Part shown: piece by piece, positions 26,874 to 36,653 of the stretch
Numbering within the stretch: the first letter of the stretch is position 1
How the letters are laid out: every line of letters starts with the position of its first letter
From: an uncultured Clostridia bacterium
Lineage (GTDB): Bacteria; Bacillota; Clostridia; Christensenellales; Borkfalkiaceae
Assembly (NCBI GenBank): GCA_904419075.1
Contig: CAJFQM010000004.1
Coordinates: 1 to 64,000 of the forward strand
DNA length: 64,000 bases
Direction: 5' to 3'
Position numbers and translations under genes: made by a program
The notes under the pieces: generated by a model
Database searches by the model: none
The model's input: the letters and a program-made list of their open reading frames with translations, nothing else
What the model was told of the DNA's origin: nothing

Positions 26874-27746
26874 ATGGAGAATGTAAAACAAATCAATACG
26901 GACGCAGCGCGTAAGGGCTTGCATATCGCTTCGAGAGTGCTTATTTATCTGGTGCTCATTTTAGGCGCGTTCGTTCTCATGTTTCCCTATATCTGGATGC
27001 TGTTGACTTCCTTCAAGGACGATTACGAGGCGATGAGTCTCACCCTCGTGCTTTTTCCGAAACACTGGATTTTCAGCAATTATAAAGAAATATGGACGAT
27101 CGTTCCACTGCTCAGGGGCGTGGGGAATACTTTTATCGTCGAAGTTTCCGTTATCGTGGTGGGGACCTTCGTCTCCTCCATGGCGGCGTTCAGCTTCGCG
27201 AAGCTGAAATTGCGCCATAAGAATTTTTGGCTGCTCTTTTTGATGAGCGGCATGATGGTGCCGTATGCGGCGCTTATGATGCCGCAATTCAGGGCTTTTA
27301 TGGCACTCAATATGTTTGATACGCTGTGGCCGCTGATTTTGCCGGGCTTGTTCGGAAACATCTCGATGATGTTCTTTCTTATTCAGTATATGCGCGGGAT
27401 TTCCAATGCCTTTTTTGAGGCGGCGAAGATAGACGGCGCGGGCTATATGCGCATGTTTGTTTCCGTCATGCTTCCCATGGTCAAGACGGCGCTTGCCGCC
27501 CAGATCATCTTTTGGTTTATCGGTATCTGGAACGATTATTTTGCGCCTGCAATTTATCTGAAAAGCTATGAGAGCATGACCCTTCAACCCATGATGGCGC
27601 GCATTAATTCGGACAATTCCGGCGGAACCAACCTGCCGCTCATCATGGCCGGAGCAGTGCTTTCGAGCATTCCCATGTTCGTCATCTATATTACATGTCA
27701 GAAATATTTTATCGAATCTTTGGCGATTTCCGGAGTAAAAGGCTGA
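26874..27746 (+). CDS. sugar ABC importer permease, MalG type
   Basis: This 290-residue permease has EAA loop FEAAKIDGAGYMRMFVS at about 183-199 and ends YFIESLAISGVKG as usual. I prefer ATG 26874, 10 bases after the GAGG at 26860-26863. ATG 26865 overlaps the previous stop (ATGA) and would add three residues, but sits against the ribosome site. It completes the third importer, again without an ATPase. Confidence 0.91.
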   Translation: MENVKQINTDAARKGLHIASRVLIYLVLILGAFVLMFPYIWMLLTSFKDDYEAMSLTLVLFPKHWIFSNYKEIWTIVPLLRGVGNTFIVEVSVIVVGTFVSSMAAFSFAKLKLRHKNFWLLFLMSGMMVPYAALMMPQFRAFMALNMFDTLWPLILPGLFGNISMMFFLIQYMRGISNAFFEAAKIDGAGYMRMFVSVMLPMVKTALAAQIIFWFIGIWNDYFAPAIYLKSYESMTLQPMMARINSDNSGGTNLPLIMAGAVLSSIPMFVIYITCQKYFIESLAISGVKG

Positions 27747-27790
27747 TTCGACGGAACGCCGTAAAAAATAAAGGATACAGGAGGCAAAAA

Positions 27791-30700
27791 ATGAGAAAAA
27801 AGTGGATTCGTACGGTTGCAGTGCTGACGACGGCGTTTTCTCTGCTGGCCGCGGCTTGCGGCGAAAGCGGCGGGATCGGCGGCGGAAACGGAGACTCTTA
27901 TCAGGATTATAATCCCGATAAGGAAGCGGGCGACGATCAATTTGATTTCGACGGGAATTATGCGGCTCCGGAGCTCGTCATCGACGGTAAAGGCGACGAC
28001 GAGGCATGGAAAAACACGGAAGTTTTGGCTACTTTCGGCCACGGCGGAGCGGCTACCGTAAAGGCATATCGCGGCGAGGAAGCGCTGTTCTTCTTTTTCG
28101 AGGTGGAGGATACGATTCTTCTCACCGAGGGCAACGCGAACGATGATTCCGTCACGCGCAGCGACAGTATAGAATTTTATCTCGATACCTTGGCGGACGG
28201 CGGCTTAAAGCCTCAAAACGACGATTATCAAATCAATCTCGGAATCCACGGCAAGACCAGAATCATGCAGGGTTCCGGCAGCGGTTGGGGAAATTGGAAC
28301 GGACTCATCGACTATGAGGTTGCACTTGACGGAACTCTCAACGACGGCACGGAGGCAAACGACAGGGGATATAGCGTAGAAGTCATGGTTCCGTATTCGC
28401 AAATCGGCATAGAGAAGGACGATACGGTAGCCGTATCTTTCGGACAGGTGGACAAATTCGGTTCGGGCAGTGCCTCGGGTACGGATTGGGATTGGTACGG
28501 CTGGGAGTTTGAAGGTAAGCTGTGCGAGCCGCAGACGCCCGATAATTATATTCTGCTCGATAAGGACAATAATCTTCTTTCCCGCGACAGCGAGGAGAAG
28601 CCCGATGCGGATATGGCGGGTTACGTTTTAGACAGCGTCACGGAAGAGCCCGTGGAGGGCGCCGCCGTCACGGTTACCGTGGACGGAGAACCCCTCTCCT
28701 ATACGACGGATTCTCAGGGTTATTTCATTATCGAAAAGGTAGATCCCGATTATGACTATGTCGTAACGGTGACAAAAGACGGCTATATCGGCAATTCCGA
28801 AACGTATTTCAGCAGCGAACTCCGCGCGAGCGACGGGGGCAGGGTTCTGAAGAACATATATATCAAGAACGAAGAATCCGTTAAAAAGACCGCGTTGACG
28901 GGAACGGTGAAAAACATCGTCAACGGAGCGGTTTCGGGTGCGACGGTGCGCGTGGACGGTACACTCCTTCAAGCGGAGACGGCGGCGGACGGTTCTTTCC
29001 GCATCGAGGGCGTTCCCGCGGAAGAAGATATCGTTTTGACTGTAAGCAAATCCGGTTACGGGGACAGTGAAACGCGGATTGCCAAGGATGATCTCGTGAC
29101 GGAAGGGGATGCGGTTTCCGCCCTGGGCGACGTCAACCTCAACCTTCCTTACGGAGAAACGGGTTCTTTCGGCAATAAATCGGAAAGTTTCGCGGATAGT
29201 TCCATGAAGATTTCCCGCGCTTTGAACGGTATAGAAATGAACCTTGTCGGGACGAGGGAGCTTTCCGGGCATCTCGAAATTTATTTGGATACGAAAGAAT
29301 GTGCGGATCACAGAGACAACGACACGACTTGCTGGCGCTTTGATCTGAACGCCGACGGAACCATCGGCGGCACCCATTTCGCGGGCGGAGCTTTTGTGAC
29401 GGCAGGTCTGGAATACGATTTGTATTCCAACGGACAGAACGGTTACGAGGCGCGTTTCTTTATTCCTTATGAATATCTCGATATCACGCCTCTCGAAGTA
29501 TTCGGTATCTCCTTGGGACAGTGGTCCGATTCGGCCAGCGATTGGGACGGCTGGGGCTTTGCAGGGCAATTCGTGGCGCCCGAAACGCCGAAGACCTTCA
29601 TTCGTCTCAGTGCGATAAACGAATTGTACCGTCAGGAAAACAACACTTCCATGGTCAATTTATCCGGCAATGCGGGAATGGGCGGCGTCCGCGTTGCGGT
29701 GGGCGAATATTCCACGACGACGGGCACGAACGGCGCATGGTCTATGAAAGTTCCCGCGGGCTCGGATAAGATGGAAGTCGTCTATTCCCGCCAAGGGTAT
29801 CTCACAAAGACGACGGAAATCCCCGCAGGCTATTTCGATACGCATTATTCCTGGTCAGAGAACGTCACGCTCGAATCGGAAACGGTTCTTCTTTCGGGCG
29901 AGGTGACGGACAGCGTTACGGGAACGGCGATAAAAGGCGTTACAGTCTCCGTCAAAGGAACCGATTTGACGACTTTGACGGATGCAGAGGGCAAATATAC
30001 GCTTTCCGGCGTCTCTACGGCAGAAGATATCGTCATTCGTTTTGAAAAGGAAGGCTATGCGGCAAGCGAAGTGACAAAGACCGCCGAGGATCTTTCGGGC
30101 GCTTCCTCGCATGAGATTGACGTCAAACTCATTTCCGAATCCTCCATTCATTACGTAACGGCGACGGGTACGGTAACCAACGTAAACGGCCCCGTGTCCG
30201 ATGCTTTGGTAACGGTTTCGGGCAACAGCGAACTGACGGCGACGACGGACGCGGAAGGAAAATTTGTCATTGAAAATTTCCCCGCGGTAGATTGTACGGT
30301 TCTCGTTGAAAAGGACGGCTATATTTCCGTCGAACTCAACTTCAAGGCAGGAGACGTCGAAAGCACGGAAACGGATTTTGATTTCGGAACTGTGGATATG
30401 ATGCTCGACTATGCGAAGATGAGCGGACTGATTGCGGATAAGAGCGACGATTTCTCCCATTTTACCGGTTATGTGACCCGTTCTGCGACGGGGTTTGAGT
30501 TCAAATTTATCGGAGAAAAGGCATTTACGGGCAGAATCGAATTGTTCGTAGATACGAAGGCGAGTGCCGCGGACAATGCACGGGATACGAGCGATTATCT
30601 TTTCAATCTCAATGCGGACGGCACTTTTACGATCGTCAATTGGGGCGAGGGCACGAAGAACGAAACGGCTCCCGCAGATATGAAATTGACCGTTCTCAAT

Positions 30701-31567
30701 AAAGATACAAAGCCGGAAGTTTACTTTACCCTGCCGTATGCCTTCTTTGGTCAGAGAAATGCCGAGGAAGGAATAACGCCAACGGAAGTCATCGGAATTT
30801 CTTTGGGGCAGTGGTCCACGAGCGCGAATAACGGCGCCGGCGATTGGGACGGCTGGGATAATTTTGCGCTTCCCGGCGCGAACGGAGAGGCGTTCGTCAA
30901 GCCCGAAATGCCGCAGGACTATGTGCGTATCGGGGCTTATAACGAGATGTATGCAAAAGCGGATAACATCGCGCTGGATTTACACTCTTATGAAATTCAT
31001 TTTGCCACGGGCGAAAATACAGATACGGCGGCGGGCAGTCGTCCCGTCAATGAAGCGGACGATTTTTACGCAAGGATATCGAAACGTGACGGAGAAGGCG
31101 TAACGTTTGAATTTATCACGACGGGCGATTTCTCGAAAGAAGGAACCGAGAATGAAATGGTGCTCATCTATTTCGATACGGGAGCGACCGAAGATAAATC
31201 GGATTGGAACGGCGTGGATTATTTAATTAAAATTTCGTCGGACGGAACGGTATACGGAAAGGCGGGGAGACCGTGGTGGAGCGCGACCGAAGCGGATAAA
31301 ATCGGATCGATCGAAATTTCGAGAGAGGGCGGCGTCACGACGTTCAGTCTGACGGTAGAGTATTCGACTCTCGGTATCGGCGCAGAGGACGTGTTCGGGG
31401 TAGCCATGAGAGAAGCGTCGCATAATGCAGGCGACCATCATCTGTACGATCCCGCTTACGATTGCTATTTCGACGGTGAAAAGATAGACGCCGCTATGCC
31501 GACACAGTATGTGCGCGTTGCAGCGGACGGAACTTTGTACAAGGCAGACAATAATGAAAAGGCCTGA
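27791..31567 (+). CDS. giant CBM9-like and carboxypeptidase-regulatory-like lipoprotein
   Basis: A 1258-residue lipoprotein (Cys23 in AAAC), the largest gene here. Domains by eye: CBM9-like sandwich 1 (about 60-258; LVIDGKGDDEAWKNTE, SIEFYLDT), carboxypeptidase-regulatory-like modules (about 275-345, 366-432), CBM9-like 2 (about 458-608), three more regulatory-like modules (about 620-860; patterns GVTVSVKGTDLTTLTDAEGKY, DALVTVSG), and two further CBM9-like stretches (about 870-1060 and 1075-1250). Recurring ISLGQWS and DWDGWGF/DWDGWDNF mark related modules. No catalytic site was recognised. It probably acts as an extended polysaccharide-binding scaffold beside the GH43 lipoproteins and importer. 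ATG 27791 follows ACAGGAGG. Confidence 0.8.
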   Translation: MRKKWIRTVAVLTTAFSLLAAACGESGGIGGGNGDSYQDYNPDKEAGDDQFDFDGNYAAPELVIDGKGDDEAWKNTEVLATFGHGGAATVKAYRGEEALFFFFEVEDTILLTEGNANDDSVTRSDSIEFYLDTLADGGLKPQNDDYQINLGIHGKTRIMQGSGSGWGNWNGLIDYEVALDGTLNDGTEANDRGYSVEVMVPYSQIGIEKDDTVAVSFGQVDKFGSGSASGTDWDWYGWEFEGKLCEPQTPDNYILLDKDNNLLSRDSEEKPDADMAGYVLDSVTEEPVEGAAVTVTVDGEPLSYTTDSQGYFIIEKVDPDYDYVVTVTKDGYIGNSETYFSSELRASDGGRVLKNIYIKNEESVKKTALTGTVKNIVNGAVSGATVRVDGTLLQAETAADGSFRIEGVPAEEDIVLTVSKSGYGDSETRIAKDDLVTEGDAVSALGDVNLNLPYGETGSFGNKSESFADSSMKISRALNGIEMNLVGTRELSGHLEIYLDTKECADHRDNDTTCWRFDLNADGTIGGTHFAGGAFVTAGLEYDLYSNGQNGYEARFFIPYEYLDITPLEVFGISLGQWSDSASDWDGWGFAGQFVAPETPKTFIRLSAINELYRQENNTSMVNLSGNAGMGGVRVAVGEYSTTTGTNGAWSMKVPAGSDKMEVVYSRQGYLTKTTEIPAGYFDTHYSWSENVTLESETVLLSGEVTDSVTGTAIKGVTVSVKGTDLTTLTDAEGKYTLSGVSTAEDIVIRFEKEGYAASEVTKTAEDLSGASSHEIDVKLISESSIHYVTATGTVTNVNGPVSDALVTVSGNSELTATTDAEGKFVIENFPAVDCTVLVEKDGYISVELNFKAGDVESTETDFDFGTVDMMLDYAKMSGLIADKSDDFSHFTGYVTRSATGFEFKFIGEKAFTGRIELFVDTKASAADNARDTSDYLFNLNADGTFTIVNWGEGTKNETAPADMKLTVLNKDTKPEVYFTLPYAFFGQRNAEEGITPTEVIGISLGQWSTSANNGAGDWDGWDNFALPGANGEAFVKPEMPQDYVRIGAYNEMYAKADNIALDLHSYEIHFATGENTDTAAGSRPVNEADDFYARISKRDGEGVTFEFITTGDFSKEGTENEMVLIYFDTGATEDKSDWNGVDYLIKISSDGTVYGKAGRPWWSATEADKIGSIEISREGGVTTFSLTVEYSTLGIGAEDVFGVAMREASHNAGDHHLYDPAYDCYFDGEKIDAAMPTQYVRVAADGTLYKADNNEKA

Positions 31568-31586
31568 CGGCGGGAGGAAAAAATCG

Positions 31587-34088
31587 ATGAAAATATTCAA
31601 AAAAGTATCGGTTCTGGCTTTATCGGCCGCGTTGCTTCTTAGCGGTGCGGCTTGCGGAAAAAGCGGTTCGACAAGTTCCGGCGGCGGTTCTTCCGACGGG
31701 AACTATACCGACCCGAATACGCTGTTCTCCACTTACGATAATAAGGATTATAACGAATATCTGATGGGAGATAAAGCGACCATCTCCAATCAATGGGAAG
31801 GCTACGGCATCGGCGACCCCTTTGTCATGAGATATAACGGCGTTTATTATCTCTATTGTTCCACCCTCGATTCAGAGCTCGGCGTACGCGCATATAAATC
31901 CGCCGACCTCATCCATTGGACTCCCATAACGGGCGAGGGACTCCGCGAAGGCTATGTTTCCCAAGATCCCGTTACGAAGGCGGCTTATGCCCCCGAGGTA
32001 TATTACTGGAACGGAACGTTCTATATGTATACCTCTCCCGCGGGCAGCGGACACTATATTCTCACCTCGGACAAACCGGAAGGTCCCTTTGTCAAAGCGA
32101 CGAATAATTTCGGTATGTCCATCGACGGATCCGTCTTAATCGACGACGATGAATCGATGTACTTTACCTATGCCTCCGACGGTGGAATCCGCATGGCGAA
32201 AATGGATTCCATGCTCAGCGTAAATCCTTCCTCCACTCCTCAGCTCAACAATACTTCCATCGGCGGCTGGACGGAAGGTTCCTATATCCTCAAACGGGAC
32301 GGGATCTATTATCTCACTTATACGGGCAACCACGTGGCGTCTGACGGTTATCGCATCGCTTACTCCACGGCGGATTCCCTTACCACATCTTCGGGCGGAA
32401 TTGACAGAAACGCCTTTACGCGGGCTGCGAATAATCCCATGATTCTGGAAACGGAAGGCTCTTTGAAAGGCATCGGGCATTCTTCCACGGTAATGGGGCC
32501 GGATATGGATTCTTATTATCTCGTGTACCATATGCTCAATTCCTCCGGCGGACCCAACAGAAGTCTGGGAATAGACCGCTTGTTGTTCAACGGTACTCAG
32601 ATGGCCGCTTCGGCAAACTTGGAGGGCAGCATAGCTCCCACGCTTCCCGAATTTTACGCGACGGGAACGGATGCGGAAAAGTTCGATACGCAAGGGGACT
32701 TTATTCTCAGCAATACGGCTGCGGAAGCGAATTTTACCGTGGAATATAACCTCTCGGGCGCATCTTCCTCGGAGTATGTGTTCTCTTGGCAGGACGCCGA
32801 TAATTATGCGAGCGTTACCGTCGATTTGAGCGCAAAGACAATCGTCCTTTCCGAATGTAAATCGGGTACGATTTCGACGGTGGCGACGGGCACGCTCGTC
32901 AACGATTTCGATGCTTCCAAACTGCATACCGTCCGCGTATCTTCGCGCGACGGGAAAGTAGACGTCGTTTTCGATAACATGACGAAAATCGACGACGCCT
33001 CGCTGAGTACGTCTGCCGGAAAGATCGGCTATAAAGGACTTTCGGAATCCGCGGCAGTCGGATATACCGCTTACAGCAACGTCGCCATGGGCATGAGCGA
33101 TCAAAGAGAAGCGAAGCAGGCACTGGGTACGATAGGCGCTTCCGATTATCTCTATGAAAATACCTATAACGTCCCCGTAAAACTGGGAGACGAGAGCGGC
33201 ATTTCCACGATAGAGGACGGCGGTTCTCTCAACGGCGTCAAATCCCTGACGTTAGGCGCGCAAAACGATTATGCTTCCTATCTCGTGAACTTCAAGGAGT
33301 CGGGGAGATACGGACTGGAACTCGTCTATCGTGCGGAGGACGGCGGCAAAAAAATCGGCATAAAGCTCGATGACGGGACGGTTATCCGTTGTACGCTTCC
33401 CGAGATACAGACGGACGAAACGTACGTTAAAGCGCTCGTCGGAGAGATTGAGGCGGAGAAGGGCATTCGGGTTTTGCGTCTGGAAAACACGGGAAAGGAA
33501 GCGATCAATTTTGCTTGTTTCCGCTTTGTGGAAACGAGCGACGTGACTCCTTCCTATGAACAGTCTCTTTCGGAATATGCGGAAAAAGGTGCCGACTATA
33601 AAACGATTTGGAAACTGAAAGACGGCGGGCATTACGCCAAAGCAGGTACGCGTCAATTGGTATATTTCGGGGACAATACGATTACCGATTTCACTTTGGA
33701 GGTGGAAATCAAGCTGGAAGGCAAGACGGGCACCTCGACGGCGGGAATCGTATTCCATGCCAAAAATTACGCGGCCTCCTCGTATGACAATTATATGAGC
33801 TTGCAGGGCTATTATCTGGCGGTCAATAATAATCAAATCGTTCTCGAAAGCCTCAATTATTCGGACGGTTCTCAGACGATAGGAACGATGGTTCAAAATA
33901 ATCCGTTTGCGACGAGCGACGAATTTATTCCTTTGAAAATACAGGTTCGCGGTAACCATATCGTCGTATGGTCGGGCGAAACAAAACTCATTGACGTGAC
34001 CGATTCATGGGCGTTTGTCAACGGCAAAATAGGCCTTTATACCAACGGGGCGGCGGCCGTGTTCCGCAATCTGAAAGTTTCCGCCTGA
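31587..34088 (+). CDS. multidomain GH43 lipoprotein
   Basis: An 833-residue surface enzyme, lipobox Cys23 (GAAC). A GH43 propeller spans about 68-370: Asp77 (IGDPFVM), Asp180 (SIDGSVL), Glu230 (WTEGSYI). Next comes a concanavalin/laminin-G-like sandwich (about 375-510), a CBM6-like module (about 535-660), and a C-terminal sandwich (about 680-833) resembling the 3-keto-disaccharide hydrolase/LamG group (GIVFHAKNYA, GYYLAVNNNQIVLESL). Substrate is uncertain: arabinofuranosidase, xylosidase or galactosidase activities all occur in such GH43 proteins. ATG 31587 follows GGGAGG. The next gene is a paralogue of the same design, after a hairpin at 34113-34142. Confidence 0.83.
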   Translation: MKIFKKVSVLALSAALLLSGAACGKSGSTSSGGGSSDGNYTDPNTLFSTYDNKDYNEYLMGDKATISNQWEGYGIGDPFVMRYNGVYYLYCSTLDSELGVRAYKSADLIHWTPITGEGLREGYVSQDPVTKAAYAPEVYYWNGTFYMYTSPAGSGHYILTSDKPEGPFVKATNNFGMSIDGSVLIDDDESMYFTYASDGGIRMAKMDSMLSVNPSSTPQLNNTSIGGWTEGSYILKRDGIYYLTYTGNHVASDGYRIAYSTADSLTTSSGGIDRNAFTRAANNPMILETEGSLKGIGHSSTVMGPDMDSYYLVYHMLNSSGGPNRSLGIDRLLFNGTQMAASANLEGSIAPTLPEFYATGTDAEKFDTQGDFILSNTAAEANFTVEYNLSGASSSEYVFSWQDADNYASVTVDLSAKTIVLSECKSGTISTVATGTLVNDFDASKLHTVRVSSRDGKVDVVFDNMTKIDDASLSTSAGKIGYKGLSESAAVGYTAYSNVAMGMSDQREAKQALGTIGASDYLYENTYNVPVKLGDESGISTIEDGGSLNGVKSLTLGAQNDYASYLVNFKESGRYGLELVYRAEDGGKKIGIKLDDGTVIRCTLPEIQTDETYVKALVGEIEAEKGIRVLRLENTGKEAINFACFRFVETSDVTPSYEQSLSEYAEKGADYKTIWKLKDGGHYAKAGTRQLVYFGDNTITDFTLEVEIKLEGKTGTSTAGIVFHAKNYAASSYDNYMSLQGYYLAVNNNQIVLESLNYSDGSQTIGTMVQNNPFATSDEFIPLKIQVRGNHIVVWSGETKLIDVTDSWAFVNGKIGLYTNGAAAVFRNLKVSA

Positions 34089-34112
34089 CGGAGGAAAGAT
34101 TCGGAATAAAGG

Positions 34113-34143
34113 AAACCGCGCGGAAGTAATTCGGCGCGGTTTT
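34113..34143 (+). terminator. hairpin between the two GH43 paralogues
   Basis: AAACCGCGC pairs with GCGCGGTTT around a 12-base loop, with one more T before CC. The next start codon is only 20 bases away, so this is probably a partial terminator or an mRNA stability element. Confidence 0.45.
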
Positions 34144-34163
34144 CCGAAAAACGGAGAAAAATT

Positions 34164-36605
34164 ATGAAAAGGAGAGACATTGTTTTGGCGATACTTGCCG
34201 CGGCGCTGATGACGGGTACAGGCTGTTCGGACGGAAAGACGGACAGAGGAGAAGAAATCGAATATCTTCCCGTCGAAACGGAGCGCTATGAAAACCATAT
34301 AGAGATAGAAGGTCAGTGGGGTTCTTCCGCCGCAACGGGACCGGAGGGAGAATACGGAATCGGAGATCCTTTCGTCATGCGGTATAACGGGAAATACTAC
34401 CTTTATCCTTCTACCTCCGACCCTTGCGACGGAATCAAAGTTTTTGAATCGGAAGATCTCATCCATTGGACGTACAAAGGGCTGGCGGTAGCGGAGACGG
34501 AGGCGACTTCTCACGGGGCCTACGCACCCGAAGTAATTTATTATAACGGTTGGTTTTATATGTGTCAGTCCCGCGGCGGAAAGGGGCATTATATCTATCG
34601 TTCCGAAAGTCCGACGGAAGGCTTTAAGCTGTTCAGTAAATCGGATAACGGAGCTCCCGGGGATATCGATTACGGCAATCTCGGAATGGGAATAGACGGA
34701 TCGTTTTATCTGTCGGACGAGGGGAAATTGTATCTTTTGCATACTTCTACGCCGGCAGGATTAAAATACAACGAGATTACGGATTCGGAAAATATCAGTC
34801 CCTCCACGCTGGGAAAGACGGGAGTTCTCGGGGATGCCAATCTCAGGCATTGGATAGAGGGACCTGGAATTTTTCGGCGCGGCGATTACAGTTATCTGAC
34901 GTATACGGGAAATCATGTCATTTCCAAGGGATACAGGGTGGCATATTCCTATGCGGAAAATCTGACGGATTTGTCGGGATTTATACAGCCCGTCGATAAT
35001 GTTACGCTCATCGATACCGACGACGAACATTACGGCTTGGGGCATAGCAGTAACGTGATCGGCCCCGACCTCGATTCTGTCTATACGGCGTATCATAGCT
35101 TGGTTGGGAACGGTCCTGCCCGCAGATATAATGTGGACAGGTATTTGTCGAGCGGAAGCGTCCTTACATCGAATGGTACGACGCACCGTCCCGTGATGGT
35201 TCCAGCTTCCCCTACGGCGGAAGCGAGAGACGGAAACAGTTTGAAAAATGAAGACGGCAGGTATGTCCTCGGGGAGACGGGCGAATATTTTACCGCAGAA
35301 TATAACTTCTTTCCCTCGGAAGGACAGGAATTATATTTCGGCGCGACAGACAAAGAATATATTATCCGATTCACGGATTCGGGAATCATTCTTTCAAGGA
35401 AATCCGGCGGAACGGAGAGCGTTATCGCGGAAAAAGAGGTTTCTTATCCGAAGTCGAGATTAAACACGGTGCGCGTCGAAAACGGAGACGGAGTCGGATA
35501 CGTGTACCTTAACGGCATGCGAATCATTTCCTATGCCGCCGAAGCATCGGCGGGCGCGGTAGGATATAAAATGCAAACGGGCGTGGAGTATACCGCTTTT
35601 ACAAACGATGTATTCGGAACGTCGGACTTTGAAGCCGTCAAAAACTTTCCGACAAAATTCCCCGCGACGGCATATCTGAAAGGCGAAAACAGGGGCTTTT
35701 CCATTGCGGGGGCGGAGAGGGAATCCGGCGGACTCCGCGTCGGGGAAAAACAGAAAATCCGCAAGATAGATTCGGAAGACGCCTATGCGGTCGTCCTCGG
35801 AAAAGAGGATTGGGTCAAATACGGCGTGGACGTTCCCTCCGACGGAAAATATTCCGTTGCGGCGCGCGTGAGCACGGAAAGCGGCGGTGCAAAATTAAAA
35901 ATTACCGTCGGGGATTCCGAGCTTTTGTGTACAATCCCCGATACAGCCTCTAACGGGAGCGAGACGGTCAAAGTTTCCCTGGGCAGACTGGATCTGAAAA
36001 AAGGCGTACAGGCCATGCGGGTAGAGGTGATTTCTGGAAAAGCGGAGTTAGTGACGTTTGAAGTCTATGAACACGCGGAAAATAATGCCGAAGAGAACGT
36101 AGATTTATCCGAGTTTGAAAAAGTCCGCGGCGACGTGGAATACGACGGAAGCGCTCTCGCGGTGACGGGAGAGGATACTCACAGCGTGGCGCTTTGGGGA
36201 AATTCCGGGATTTCGGATTTCGAGGCGGAAATTTCATTCCGTTGCGAGCTTTCCAACAATTCCGACCTGGGAATTATGCTTCGTGCAGAGAACTATTCTT
36301 ATCATTCCCAGCAACCCGTTCAATCCTGGCAGGGGTATTATCTGCAACTAAGCAGGCAGCTCATTACGCTCAATCGTTACGATTACGGAGAGGAGACGTT
36401 ACAGGCGGCAAGAATCGGAGATGTTTCCGACGGAGCTTCGCATACGCTTTCCATTCGTGCCGAGAGCAACCGTTTTGTTGTCGTTTTGGACGATAAATAT
36501 CGTATAGAAGTCTCGGACGACTGCGCTTTTATGAGCGGTCAGCTAGGCATATTCTCGACGTCGGGAAGGATAGAAATTCTGGCGCTCCGCTATCGGGCGT
36601 TATGA
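34164..36605 (+). CDS. multidomain GH43 lipoprotein, second copy
   Basis: An 813-residue surface enzyme, lipobox Cys21 (GTGC). The GH43 residues are Asp68 (IGDPFVM), Asp178 (GIDGSFY) and Glu232 (WIEGPGI). After the propeller come the same three modules as in the upstream paralogue: a LamG-like sandwich (about 380-510), a CBM6-like module (about 530-640) and a C-terminal LamG/DUF1080-like sandwich (about 655-813; LGIMLRAENYS, GYYLQLSRQLITL). The two proteins are clearly diverged, so this is an old duplication. ATG 34164 follows ACGGAG. Confidence 0.83.
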   Translation: MKRRDIVLAILAAALMTGTGCSDGKTDRGEEIEYLPVETERYENHIEIEGQWGSSAATGPEGEYGIGDPFVMRYNGKYYLYPSTSDPCDGIKVFESEDLIHWTYKGLAVAETEATSHGAYAPEVIYYNGWFYMCQSRGGKGHYIYRSESPTEGFKLFSKSDNGAPGDIDYGNLGMGIDGSFYLSDEGKLYLLHTSTPAGLKYNEITDSENISPSTLGKTGVLGDANLRHWIEGPGIFRRGDYSYLTYTGNHVISKGYRVAYSYAENLTDLSGFIQPVDNVTLIDTDDEHYGLGHSSNVIGPDLDSVYTAYHSLVGNGPARRYNVDRYLSSGSVLTSNGTTHRPVMVPASPTAEARDGNSLKNEDGRYVLGETGEYFTAEYNFFPSEGQELYFGATDKEYIIRFTDSGIILSRKSGGTESVIAEKEVSYPKSRLNTVRVENGDGVGYVYLNGMRIISYAAEASAGAVGYKMQTGVEYTAFTNDVFGTSDFEAVKNFPTKFPATAYLKGENRGFSIAGAERESGGLRVGEKQKIRKIDSEDAYAVVLGKEDWVKYGVDVPSDGKYSVAARVSTESGGAKLKITVGDSELLCTIPDTASNGSETVKVSLGRLDLKKGVQAMRVEVISGKAELVTFEVYEHAENNAEENVDLSEFEKVRGDVEYDGSALAVTGEDTHSVALWGNSGISDFEAEISFRCELSNNSDLGIMLRAENYSYHSQQPVQSWQGYYLQLSRQLITLNRYDYGEETLQAARIGDVSDGASHTLSIRAESNRFVVVLDDKYRIEVSDDCAFMSGQLGIFSTSGRIEILALRYRAL

Positions 36606-36653
36606 TTTGAATAAATATTACAGTAATACAGTAAAGGAACGAAAAGAAAAGCT

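Noticed and set aside
28628-29569. 313-codon minus-strand frame
   Set aside because: It is antisense to the modular lipoprotein gene and has no recognisable motif or start signal.
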